Source of the DNA: Macrosoma leucophasiata
Lineage: Eukaryota > Arthropoda > Insecta > Lepidoptera > Hedylidae
Assembly (NCBI GenBank): GCA_036365455.1
Contig: JAWQUS010000010.1
Span: 19,144,501-19,208,500, forward strand
Direction of reading: 5' to 3'
Length of the DNA stretch: 64,000 nt
Shown: piece after piece, positions 14,701-26,700 of the stretch
Layout of the letters: every line of letters begins with the position of its first letter
Position numbering within the stretch: position 1 is the stretch's first letter
Translations under genes and position numbers: made by a program
Notes under the pieces: generated by a model
Seen by the model: the letters and a program-made list of their open reading frames with translations, nothing else
What the model was told of the DNA's origin: nothing
Database searches by the model: none

Positions 14701-17700
14701 TCAGTTGGTAATATAGTATTGTATTGCAGACGAGGGCTGCGTGGAGGAGAGCGCGGGCGAGTGTCCGGGCGGGTGGTGGGGCGCGGGGGGCGCGGCGGCG
14801 TGCGGCCCGTGCGCCTGCGACGCCGCGCGCGGCCTGCACCCGCACTGCCACCGCACCACCGGCGCCTGCCACTGCAAGGTAGGGCTCCTAGTCAGAGAAT
14901 ATGTAATAATACTACTTATAGAATGGAAACTTCGACGTCCCGCCCGATTGCCCCGCATCACCCAACCTCCTCCCCTTATGGGCGACGGTTGGTATTTTCT
15001 ACGCGCAACGCACACAGGTGCACGTGTAAATACACGTCACTGATTGATGTCTGTGTAATAGAGACCAAATTAAGCGTTTGTATGGAATTTTGGCGGAGTG
15101 TCCGCGGTGTGTCCTAATGTCCGCAACGCCCTAAGCTGAGGTTCGGACCCACAGGGATCTTATCTTTTTTCATATTGCCTTAGGTAGTTGCGCTAACTTT
15201 ATTTAAGCCGAGACCGACCTCTGCTCTCGCGACCTCTGCGCGCTGCGGCGTCTGCGTGCCACCGACATGAGTCCTTTCAAAAATAAAAATAGCAAATCTT
15301 ACATTTTATTTGCGAAAATGTAGGCTTAGATAAGCTAACAATGACGTTTGTTGTATACATGTGCTGTATGCACATGTATACAACAAACGTACATTTTAAT
15401 TTTGCAAGCCTAAATTAATGCACCTAAACGTTAAGTGTTCAGTTACCACTCACTGGTCCTGCTATTCACGACACAGAGCTTGCCACTGAAAAGTATTCGT
15501 TCCACCATAAGTTGAATAGAGAGTGCACCTGTGTTAGTGCTTACAATTGTGCCCTATCCTCTTATCTTCTACGCGGTCCGTTTTTTCTTTAACCATTCAA
15601 GGAACGTAAAGCCGCCGGCGGCTAGACACAACTCAAAATAAATTGTCATATGAAAAATATAACCTAACTATTGCCTAACTAGCATAGTTGGTAATAGATG
15701 GCGCTGCTGCTACCGTAAAGCAATGCAATAGATGTGAAGGAAAGATTTGACAAATCGGGCAGGGCTTCAGTAGCTCAATTGGAAGAGCGGCTGGACTAGA
15801 TTCCCAGTAGGTCGCGAGTTCGAGTCTCGCCTGAAGTCAATTTTTTCTTTCCATTTTTCTTTAAAAATAAAATATATTTCACAAGCATGTGTTAATGCGA
15901 AATAATATAAAACAATTATTAAGGGTAAAAGCGACTTCTTTACGATATTCAATAAACTGAAAAGTCTATTATATCGGTTGCCTAACTAGCATAGTTGGTA
16001 ATAGATGGCGCTGCTGCTACCATAAAGCAATGCAATAGATGTGAAGGAAAGATTTGACAAATCGGGCAGGGCTTCAGTAGCTCAATTGGAAGAGCGGCTG
16101 GACTAGATTCCCAGTAGGTCGCGAGTTCGAGTCTCGCCTGAAGTCAATTTTTTCTTTCCATTTTTCTTTAAAAATAAAATATATTTCACAAGCATGTGTT
16201 AATGCGAAATAATATAAAACAATTATTAAGGGTAAAAGCGACTTCTTTACGATATTCAATAAACTGAAAAGTCTATTATATCGGTTGCCTAACTAGCATA
16301 GTTGGTAATAGATGGCGCTGCTGCTACCATAAAGCAATGCAATAGATGTGAAGGAAAGATTTGACAAATCGGGCAGGGCTTCAGTAGCTCAATTGGAAGA
16401 GCGGCTGGACTAGATTCCCAGTAGGTCGCGAGTTCGAGTCTCGCCTGAAGTCAATTTTTTCTTTCCATTTTTCTTTAAAAATAAAATATATTTCACAAGC
16501 ATGTGTTAATGCGAAATAATATAAAACAATTTATTATTATTTAGGTTAATTGTAATTCGAAATATAAGTATTGCCACGAATACTGATTATCAACTAAACT
16601 AATTTCGTTCATTTAGGAAAACCACTACAGACTGAATAACTCGGAAGAGTGCCTACCTTGCCAGTGCTACGCGGCGGGCTCGACGAACAGCTCCTGCGAG
16701 ACGAGGTCCGGCCAGTGCCACTGTCGCAGTGGAGTCATCGGCCGGGCCTGTGACGCTTGTGCCAACCTGTATGCTGAGGTCACACCTAATGCTGGATGCA
16801 AAGGTATATATTATAGGTACCAGGCAAACCACTACATACTAAAAAGCTCCAAACAGTGACTATATTGCTAGTGCAAGACTTGATAAACGACTCGCGTTCG
16901 GATCATCGATCACGTCTGCGATTCTTGTTCTAATCTTAACGCGGGGTTTATGTCTAATGCTGCATGTCAAGATACTAACAACCTACTAAAATAATAATAA
17001 ATTACATTGGTTGAGTTGGGCTGTAAGTCGTTTGAGGTGCGCTAGGACGAGCGAGAGGCCATAGCCGCAGCGAGGTCTTCAATATATCTCATACTGATTT
17101 ATAGGTAAGAAAGGTAAACTATAACTGAGTGCGAAGGCAAGTAAAAATATAAAATTTTCGAACACACAGTTTGTCGTACTACTTACTGGACACCTTGTAC
17201 CTATATTATGCATAGGTACCTACTACTTCCATTTTTTTTTTCTAGTTGTCTACGATGGTTGCCCGCGTTCCTTTTCCCACGGCGTATGGTGGCCACGCAC
17301 TAAATTCGGAGTAGCGGCTGTAACCGATTGTCCTACAGGTATTTTTAAATGGCTATTCTTAATTTTTTTACTCACTCTCACGGTTTTGGTGCATAAGCTG
17401 CCAAAAATTGGTTTATTATATAATACTTTTCTCCATTCAGACGAGAGTTGTTTTTGTAAAATTGTTTATCTCGCAGGTTCTCACGGTAAAGCAGTTCGGA
17501 TGTGTGACGAAACTCAAGTGGTGCCCTGGCAGGAACCAGACATGTTTAACTGCACCACTTCTACGTTCTACCAGCTAAGGAAACAGGTACTAAAGTAGAT
17601 ATCTACATCGCGTAGCTATTTATTTTTGTTGTTCTTTAAATATTGTTCAAGTTACCGAAGTAGCCAAATTGGAAAGGACTTGTATAGAGAAAAAAAACTA

Positions 17701-20700
17701 AATGAATTGAAAATATAGTTCCTTATGATTCTAATACCAACAACCGTCGTTTTTGAAAAAAACAATTTTGGGGCTAGAATGATGTTTTATTATGTTTGCA
17801 CGAAATAAACTTATTGCAATAGGTAAAACTATTTATACGGATTTATCTCGCTTAAATTAAACTTATATGATTTATAAAATAAAACCGACGCGACATCGTG
17901 ATGACTTCAAGTTCTATTTTCAAAATTATCGTATTTTCATATTTTATTGTTTCGCTCATCTCAATATACGAGTTATTGATAGAGGACACATGAATCCCTT
18001 ACCACCTCACTTCCGTTTGCTACTTAACTCACACAAATATACCCCACAGCTAAACAAAGTAGAAACGGGCGAGCTGACTCTAAACACATTTGTGGGCGTC
18101 CGTTTGGCCGAAGAACTTGCAGCGGCTTGCTCCAACACGCCAACTTTATACGGAGCCGATGTACTGGTCGCTGAGGGGATACTGCTGGAGCTGTTGCAGT
18201 ATGAACTCAAGCAAGCTGGATTGAACCTTACGCATAGTCAGGATAAGGATTATGTTCGAGTGAGTTTATGTTTGAAACTCGGACCTAAATATTTGTGAGC
18301 AAGATCGGAGTCGCAGTCAATATCTGTTCCAACACTTCCAACATTTTTTGTGCAGAGACGATTCCGGTTAGCGAGACTAAAGGGCGAAAAATACTATCGG
18401 ACACGTCCATCAGCCGCGGTTGAAGACCATAGTCATTGCCTACATTTTCTCTATGCTGTGCACACTATAAGGACGTAAGTTGCGGATGAGCCCATAGTGA
18501 TCGGACGTTCCGTTTACGTCCGAGAGCGATCTAGCTCTCTGGATATATGACTGTGCAAAGTGTGCATACTAGTCGGACGCAGGCCTCATCCGCGGCTGAT
18601 GGACACGTCCAACAATGTTTTGCCCTTTAGACTAACAAATCCTTCTACTGGTGATAGAGCTCCAGTGACGGAGATGGCGAGCGTAGGCACCACCGCTGAT
18701 ATATTGACTTGTACTGCTAAATAGTGTGGTGTGTTCAGCACTACCGTAGTCAGGTGGTAATTTACGGCTCTGTTATTTCTGGCACAGAGATACAACGAAT
18801 TAGACTTCAGGAGTGGCAAAGCGTCTACATTGAAATCTCTGGTTTTTATACATGTAACAACAAGAACTTTACTCTTTATTGCACACCAAGTAAAATGAAA
18901 ATGTTTATATAAGCAGTTATAACAATCACTTGCCATCAATGTGATACAAAATTAGCCTTCACGGAATGAAAAAAATTAACTTGTAAAATTTTCCCTAATC
19001 TTTTTACTCTACTTTTGTGAGTGTTTTATTATAGAAACAACTAACTACTCTTCGTCGACTGACTTCACTTGCGGAAGAAATCTCCTCTCCTAGAAAAGAA
19101 GGAAAAGATTATCATAAAAATACTGATAAGACCACAGCCGTCAATACTTATTAGTACATATTTTCAAAAAAAGTTTAAGAATATCACTTTTTACTCTTCT
19201 ATTTAAACAATCTCTAAAAAATTATTTACTTTTCACAGAACATAATAAAATCAGCAAACACAATTCTGAACGTGCGATACGAGAAGGAGTGGAAACGCAT
19301 CAGGGAGTTAACAGGCCACGGGTGCGAGCACCTCGTGCAGAAGTTCGACAAATACATCGCCGTACTGGCCGAGAGTCAGCATGACACTTACACTAGTCCA
19401 TTCGAGATTGTTACTTCTGATTTAGGTAAGAATAGCAAATAGTTACGACTTGATATATTATCATATCGAAAAAAGATGGAAGTCCTTCTCCGTCAACTGA
19501 AAATCTCCTTAATCCAGATTATCGAAAAGATGGATAATATGAATGAATGACGATGTAAAATTGCTCTCCAGGAGCCTAATTATATTTTTTGTTTTCAAAG
19601 CATTGATCTAAGCTAAGTACCTAACACTAGTACACGAGAAGAATAAAAAATGTTATTCATCCGATAGGTACTTAGTTGATTCAGTTTATTCATATATTTT
19701 GTGTCAATTAGAAAATGTTTAACTTCAAAGCTCCTTTAACCTTTTGAAGACTTTGTGTATGGTTTTAAGTACAATGGCATTTATTAATTAAAAAGTCTTA
19801 TTTCCAATTACATTCATATTCCATATTTATTAAATGAATTACATTACAGTATCAATATCTAACAGCTTTATTAAATTTCAGTAATCGGCGTAGATATTGT
19901 AACAGCTGAATCCATATACGGCTTTGAGCCCATACAACTCAACCGTTTCAACACTGACTCATACACTACCGAACGCGTAGTGCTCCCAGATACATCAGCC
20001 TTCATACATTCGCCCATACAAACATCGACCTACTATGGCATCGGGAAGATGAAGAACAAAAAACCATCCAGCCCAACTGTATCTTTTCCGAAATATAATA
20101 ACTACGTGAAGAACAAAAATAAATTTGATAAGAACTCCAGAGTTCTACTACCACTAGATCTGATTGGGATTAATAACAATAATATGCAAGGTAAAGTTTT
20201 TTTTTTTTATGTAATAAAAGTGGCAAACAAGCATGCAGTTCACATTCATGTTAAGTGAAGACTGCAGCCTATAGACACCCACACAATGCCCAGAGGTCAA
20301 AATGCAGATGAGCTGCCACTCCTGAAGCATTAGGTGTTATGCCTCTGTGCCGGAAATTACAGGGCCGTACATTACCACCTGACCGGAACACGATAGTGCT
20401 GAACACTACCATTTAGCGGCAAGTATATTAGGTAATGCGGTGGTGCCTACGCCCGCGAGCTCCGTCACTGGAGCTCTACCACCAGTAAAGTATTGCCGTT
20501 TCTATTGTAATTAATCACTTTTCTGAAACAGTAGGTAATGCCTAAGCGTTTTATGTAACGAAGGTGGCAAACAAGCATGCAGTCCACATAGATGTTAAGT
20601 GATAGTTGCAGCCTATAGACATCTACACTTAAACCTGAGGTCAAAATGCAGATGCGTTGCCACCCTTGAGACCTAGTATTATGTCTCTATGATGGCTATT

Positions 20701-23700
20701 ACGGGGCTATACCTACATTACCATTTGGCCTCAGACAGATTAGGTAGCGCGGTGATACCTACGCCCTCGCGCTCCTTGGAACTTCGAACTCTATCACCAG
20801 TAATAATATCTCTAATCCCTTTTTTTCTTATTTTTTTGATTTGTTATTTAAAAAAATACTAGCTGACCCGGCAAACTTCGTATTGCCTCAGAATGAAATA
20901 TGATATGTGTCAAAGGTTTGATAGAATCGGACTATTTGTATGGGAAAATGAAATGGTGGTTTTTACTATTTCCCTTCAATTTCTTCATATTTTCTTACCT
21001 TTTAAACATTCCCTGGACTTCCAAAAATCATTCAAAATCAATATTAGCCAAATCGGTCCAGCCATTCACGCGTGATGCCGTGACCAAGAAAAACGGGTTG
21101 CATTTTTATATATATAGATTAATCGATTTAACCTACATTTTACGACCTTTTGTCTATCCAAGAAATCTCGCGTATATATTTAAACTGTTTCAAATTCTCC
21201 CACAGTATGAATAAAAGTTTTAACACTATCATTTACTTTTAGAAAATCTTGACTCCAACTATGAGTCGCGCGCAGTATTTTCCTACTTGCAATACTCTCG
21301 CAACACATCTCAACTAATGCCGTTACGTATGGACGAGTCTGTTAGCCGACGTTGGGGCGTCAACATCACCGTGGGTTCACCAATATTGCAAGTCGCTCTC
21401 TTTGTGCCCGAGTACGTTTGGATGAGAGAGTCGAGGGAGAATGAAGATAACTCACTGGACAATAATGTAGAGGATGGTGAAGGTGCGTTTTATTGATTAA
21501 AAAATACTCAGGACGTTTTTAAAGTGAGAGATTACTTTTAAATAATAGACCAACTATAGCATACAGTTTACACTGATGGTAAGTGAATACTGCAGTCTAT
21601 AGATCTACGTAAAACTGGCGATTTCAGTGTAGATCTTTTGCCACTCTTGAGGTCTAAGTTCCTGTGCCTGTGTGCCGGAAATTGCAGATGTATTATCACC
21701 CGACCGGAGCCCGATAGCGCTGAACACTACCATTCAGCGGTAAGTAGATTATAAAGGTAATGCGGTGGTGCCTACGCCCACGAGCACCGTCACTAGAGCT
21801 CTATCACCAGTAAAGTTTAGTTTAATAACACTTTAATTTCAGGCATAACATACGCAAACAAAGGACACCCGCACCCAACGGTCACTGACAACCACATAAG
21901 TCCAATCCAAACCAAAACTTGGTCTTCAAACGACGATGACAACGCAAGCCAAGAACACGGTCCGATCCTCATACAGCCAGCATATAAGAAACAAGATAAG
22001 CCAACAACCAATGATAATTTCCAAGAAAACGATTCGTACGTCGCTGAAAGACTTGAAAGTGATGGGCCTAAAACGTTAGCTCTTACTATGGATCAGACGG
22101 AATTGAAAGGTTATGGGAACTCGAGCAAGGAACTTGGGAAAAAGAAGCTGATTTACAAAAGTTTGGGAGGCATACGGTTGAAGAAACCTATACGGTTGCA
22201 AATGTGGTTGGATATAAATCCGGAGACTTTCGGCTCAAGAACGAATCCGCAATGCGTTCATTGGTCCACTTTGAGAGGGTACGTAATTATTCTTATTTAT
22301 CACTCCAATGTCTCCACTCCTTCGTACAAGTAATGATATAGAAGCGTAATCATAAAACGTGGCACCACGACTTCGACAAGTAACGATAATTTGATTACAG
22401 TCTATTGACTCTTAAAGTACCTATCTAATTTCAATCTTAATTTTTTTGTTGTTGTGTTGTTTTATGTTGTCATGACGATGCAACTCTCAATATCAATAGC
22501 AATAAGCCGTGGTGCCACTTTTTATCGTGTTTTGATGAGAGTTACTCTTATGTAACTACTTATTTGTAGCGCCACGCCTCATTTAGTCATTAGTACAATA
22601 AGTTTCCCGTACTCTTGTCTGTTTTGCTTTGCCTACGTTCGATCGTTGATCTGTTTAAATGAATGTTGAGCAAAACATACACACTTTAGACGGTATTAAA
22701 TATGTTTTAGATCCGGCGAATGGTCACGCGTCGGTTGCCATACTGAAATCGACTACGACTGGTCACCATATTCTAACGAACCACTTCTCATCAACTGTAC
22801 CTGCAATCATTTATCCACTTTTGCGGTATTGGTTGATGAAGTTGATATTGAGGTAAGTTATTAATAATAATAATATGTTTATTGACGTTATAACGTATTT
22901 TAAATTGGACCTATTTTTGCAACAGGGACCATTCACAAACATGCCAAGTTCGAGTTAAGAATTAAGACCTTTATTCTTTTTTTTTAATATCTATTCATCA
23001 CTCGATTTTGACATGTTGGTTCGTAAAAAAAACGTAACCTCACGCCTGTAATCCCCGAAGGGGTAGGCAGAGGTAAATGCATGCAATAAAGCAAACATGC
23101 AAACACCCACGATTCGCCGGTTACGTTTTGGCCCATGTAACAGGTGGCGAGCCTGTTGACATCTCCGGGCACTTTACCAAACTTTGAGGTACTGAGAAAT
23201 TTCCAGAAAATGGAAAAATCCCAATAGAACCAGAGATAAAGGACTTTACACCATTATCTCTGATAACCCCCTACCCGGGAATCGAACCCAGGACCTCAGC
23301 GTAGTAGTAGTGGCCTGCTACCACTAGGCTACCGCGGCAGTCAATGTTGGTTCCTTGTTGCATAAGTAGGCCCAATCGATGAACGCACGCACAAAAAAGT
23401 GTCACGTTCGGTCTGAGCCGAGCGTACAAGCGAGAGCGCGGATATAGCGAATCTATATTGAATTGGAATTTACCTAAATTATACATTTGAAAATGAAAGA
23501 AAAATTTTACATCAAGCAGAAACCGGAACTGAGACCACAGAATAACAGACCAGCCGACCAATAAGCTACCGAAGCTCTCGATAAAGAAATCCTTCCATTT
23601 ATTTGTAATTCCTAAATTCACTCGCATGTGTTATTGTAAAAATAAAAATATGACAAATAATAATTATTATAAATAATAAATTTGAATTAGACATTTGCAG

Positions 23701-26700
23701 CGCCTGAAAAAGGCAATTAAAGTACTGTAACAATATATTATTATTTTAAGACCTTTGTGTAAACTGAAATGGCAGAAATATAGCGTCGAATCACACTTGC
23801 ACTCTTTCCCGCAGTTCATCCCGGAGCCATCGCTTCTAGAGTCGGTGTCATCATACACAGCCTTCAGCATATCTCTACCGTTGCTGTTCATGACGTGGCT
23901 GGCTCTCTGCCTCATGCGCGGCGGAGCCTCCACGGTCTCCAACTCTATACACAAGCATCTGATATTCTGTATATTTATGGCTGAGCTACTGTATCTTATA
24001 GCGATGAAGGCGAGGACTACTTTGGTGCAAAATGAGGTTTGTGTTTTCAGTTTTTAGATATTTTTATGACAATTTACATTTTAATGTTGTCTTAAATGCA
24101 CCGAAACTTTAAGTTGCAAAATCCGGGACGGAGTCGCTTTATTCTTAGGTATTATTACATATTCTCTGGCTCGGCGCAAATGCGGTACCTGTCAAAGCCA
24201 TATTTGTATGAATACGCTCTGTAGCGGGGAGGATACTAGAGGATTCGAGACTAACTTCAACTGTCGATCATTTATGGCTTATACGAGTATATATACTTTG
24301 GTCTCATATTTGTAGAATTTGAAGTCAACATGCAACATTTTCATTGTAACATATATGTGCCTTAATCATCTGCAATTACAAACACGCGTTAAGTTTTTTT
24401 ACCGAATAAAAACCCTATTAATTTTGTTCTCATACCGAATTAAACCAGTTTTTCTACATGCGGTATAATTATTGTTACTTCACAAACTACGAAAACAAGT
24501 CGAGTTCAAATTAGGAACGAAACCCTTGAAATACTGGTTTCATCGGAACGAAACCATAATATTATGTTCATACATACTTACAGCGAAACCGGTTCGAATA
24601 TTACCAGATTCGAAGGAACCAGTATTCGATATTTGAAATGGTCTGGGTCTGAATAAGACCTTATTTCTCCCAAATTGTATCTCGATTGTACATTGTCTTC
24701 ACATAGCTATGGCTATGCAACAAAACTAACCTATCCACACATTCCAGTTCGCATGCAAAGTGGTGGCTATGTCCCTCCACTACTGGTGGGTGTGCGCGTT
24801 GGCTTGGGCGGCCTGCGACGGTTGGCAGCTTCGGAGATTGCTCCGTGAACTGCGAGACGTCAACCACGGCCCGTTGGCTCCGCATCTAGCTGCTGCATAC
24901 GCCGCACCCGCAGTTCTACTGGCCCTCGCTGCCGCCCATCATCAGCATCAATATGGGAACGCGCTCTTGTGAGTTTAGTTTGATAAGATATTACTATCGT
25001 CAGAACGGGTTACTCCTGATCTAGCCTATGTCACGCTCATACTTCAATTGCTGGTCCTGACTCAGCATTGGTATGGGAACAGAAATACTTCGTATTCATC
25101 TGAACGCCGCATATCTCACACTGTGTTGTTACTGGCATTATTTTACTGTCGCTCGTTGCCGCCTACCATTAGTGGGAACGGGCTTGGTATCCTTAGTCCT
25201 TTTTACGCAAGAAATATGCCCTCGGTAACGTATAGAATCAGTATGGAAACGCGCTGTTATGAGTAAAACACGATCAGGGCTTATCAAAAATTAAATAACA
25301 TTCCATATAGGATATTTTTTGTTAAATTGCAAATCGACGTCACAGGAAGAAATTAATCCAATTCCCCTCATAAACTTAGAATAGTTTTAATGTGCTGTGG
25401 CTTTGTCAGTTGCGTTTCAATTTCGTACAATAAAAGGAGACAAAAGAGAGATTAGCAACACTTTTGCTAAAGTATTTAGGTAACAAAATATTTTAGGTAA
25501 ATCTCAAGTCATAATTTTGACTATGATATCTAGCATAGGGTAGATCATAAATTATAAAATAAGAATTTACGAAATGTAGTTTCATTTCAAAAATTGAAGA
25601 AACGAAGTCATTTTTTTATAATGGTGGTGTGTTTGAACAGTTGCTGGGTGAGCTGCCACGAGGCGGTGGTGTGGTGGGTGGTGGTGCCGGCGGGGGCCTA
25701 CGCCGCCGTCGCCGTCGTGTGCCTCGCGGGCGCCACGCGCGCCGCCTTCACCGTGCGCGACCACGTCGTCGGCTTCGGCAACCTTAGGTACGTTATGTAC
25801 CCAATTTCGCACGTCGTTGGTTTTACACGCCAAAAAGGTCTGGAAGATGAGCCGCTGGATAAGAGTTAAGTCTAAACTATTACCGCGTTTACATTGAAAT
25901 GTGTCTTGATTTGAACTCGTGCTTCTCAACGATTCCGCTGGTTCAGATCCGGCTCGAAGGACCACAAATCTGATAAGAAAAAAAAGCCGAGAGCCCGACG
26001 TCGACGCGGCTAATGAGCTACCACGCGATCAGTAAAACAAAATTATATAGTTAAGTTACTCAGTCTGGGTCGCACCACGATATCGTAAGGCCTAGTCCGC
26101 AAAAAGTAAGGTCAATTCAGAACATAAGTTTAAGGAAGTGATCGTTGTTCGGCAGGGTACTGTTGGCGGTGAGCATCGTGTGCCTGCCGCTGGTGTGCGC
26201 GGCGTGGGCCAGCGCGCTGGTGCTGGGCAGCGAGGGGGGCGCGCGCCGCCCGCCGCTCGCCGCCCTGCTGGCCGCCGCCGTCGCCGCGCACGCCGCCGCC
26301 GCCGCGCTCGGCTACCTCGCGCTCAACCGCCGCGTGCGCGACAACCTGCGCAGGTCAGTATGTGTGTGTGTCCTCCCCCCACCCCCCACTCCCCCTACCC
26401 CCGCCGCCCTGCTGGCCGCCGCCGTCGCCGCGCACGCCGCCGCCGCCGCGCTCGGCTACCTCGCGCTCAACCGCCGCGTGCGCGACAACCTGCGCAGGTC
26501 AGTGTGTGTGTGTGTGTGTCCTCCCCCCACCCCCCACTCCCCCTACCCCCGCCGCCCTGCTGGCCGCCGCCGTCGCCGCGCACGCCGCCGCCGCCGCGCT
26601 CGGCTACCTCGCGCTCAACCGCCGCGTGCGCGACAACCTGCGCAGGTCAGTGTGTGTGTGTGTGTGTCCTCCCCCCACCCCCCACTCCCCCTACCCCCGC

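Larger units (their letters stand above)
15671..16531 (+). repeat. 307-bp tandem array, 2.8 copies, each with a tRNA-like gene
   Basis: Units start at 15671, 15978 and 16285 with TTGCCTAACTAGCATAGTTG. They are almost identical; the one difference I see is CTACCGTAAAG in unit 1 against CTACCATAAAG in units 2 and 3. The third is cut at about 16531. Each unit has a tRNA-like head followed by an AT-rich tail ending in GCATGTGTTAATGCGAAATA, a sequence also found beside tRNA-like heads at 23500-23650 and 55130-55245. Confidence 0.93.

Noticed and set aside
14674..15117. 147-codon plus-strand ORF over the laminin-EGF exon
   Set aside because: It is an out-of-frame shadow of the GC-rich exon 14730-14878 running into element B.
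15767..16259. Two identical 61-codon minus-strand ORFs in the 307-bp array
   Set aside because: They are reverse translations of the tRNA-like heads; the residue string is typical of tRNA-derived repeats, not a protein.
15671..16531. CRISPR-like regular repeats
   Set aside because: Period 307 with identical full units and no unique spacers, in an animal intron; it is a plain tandem repeat.
24100..24700. Possible extra exon between TM2 and TM3 exons of stan
   Set aside because: Phases of 24036 and 24748 already agree and the stretch has stops in all frames.
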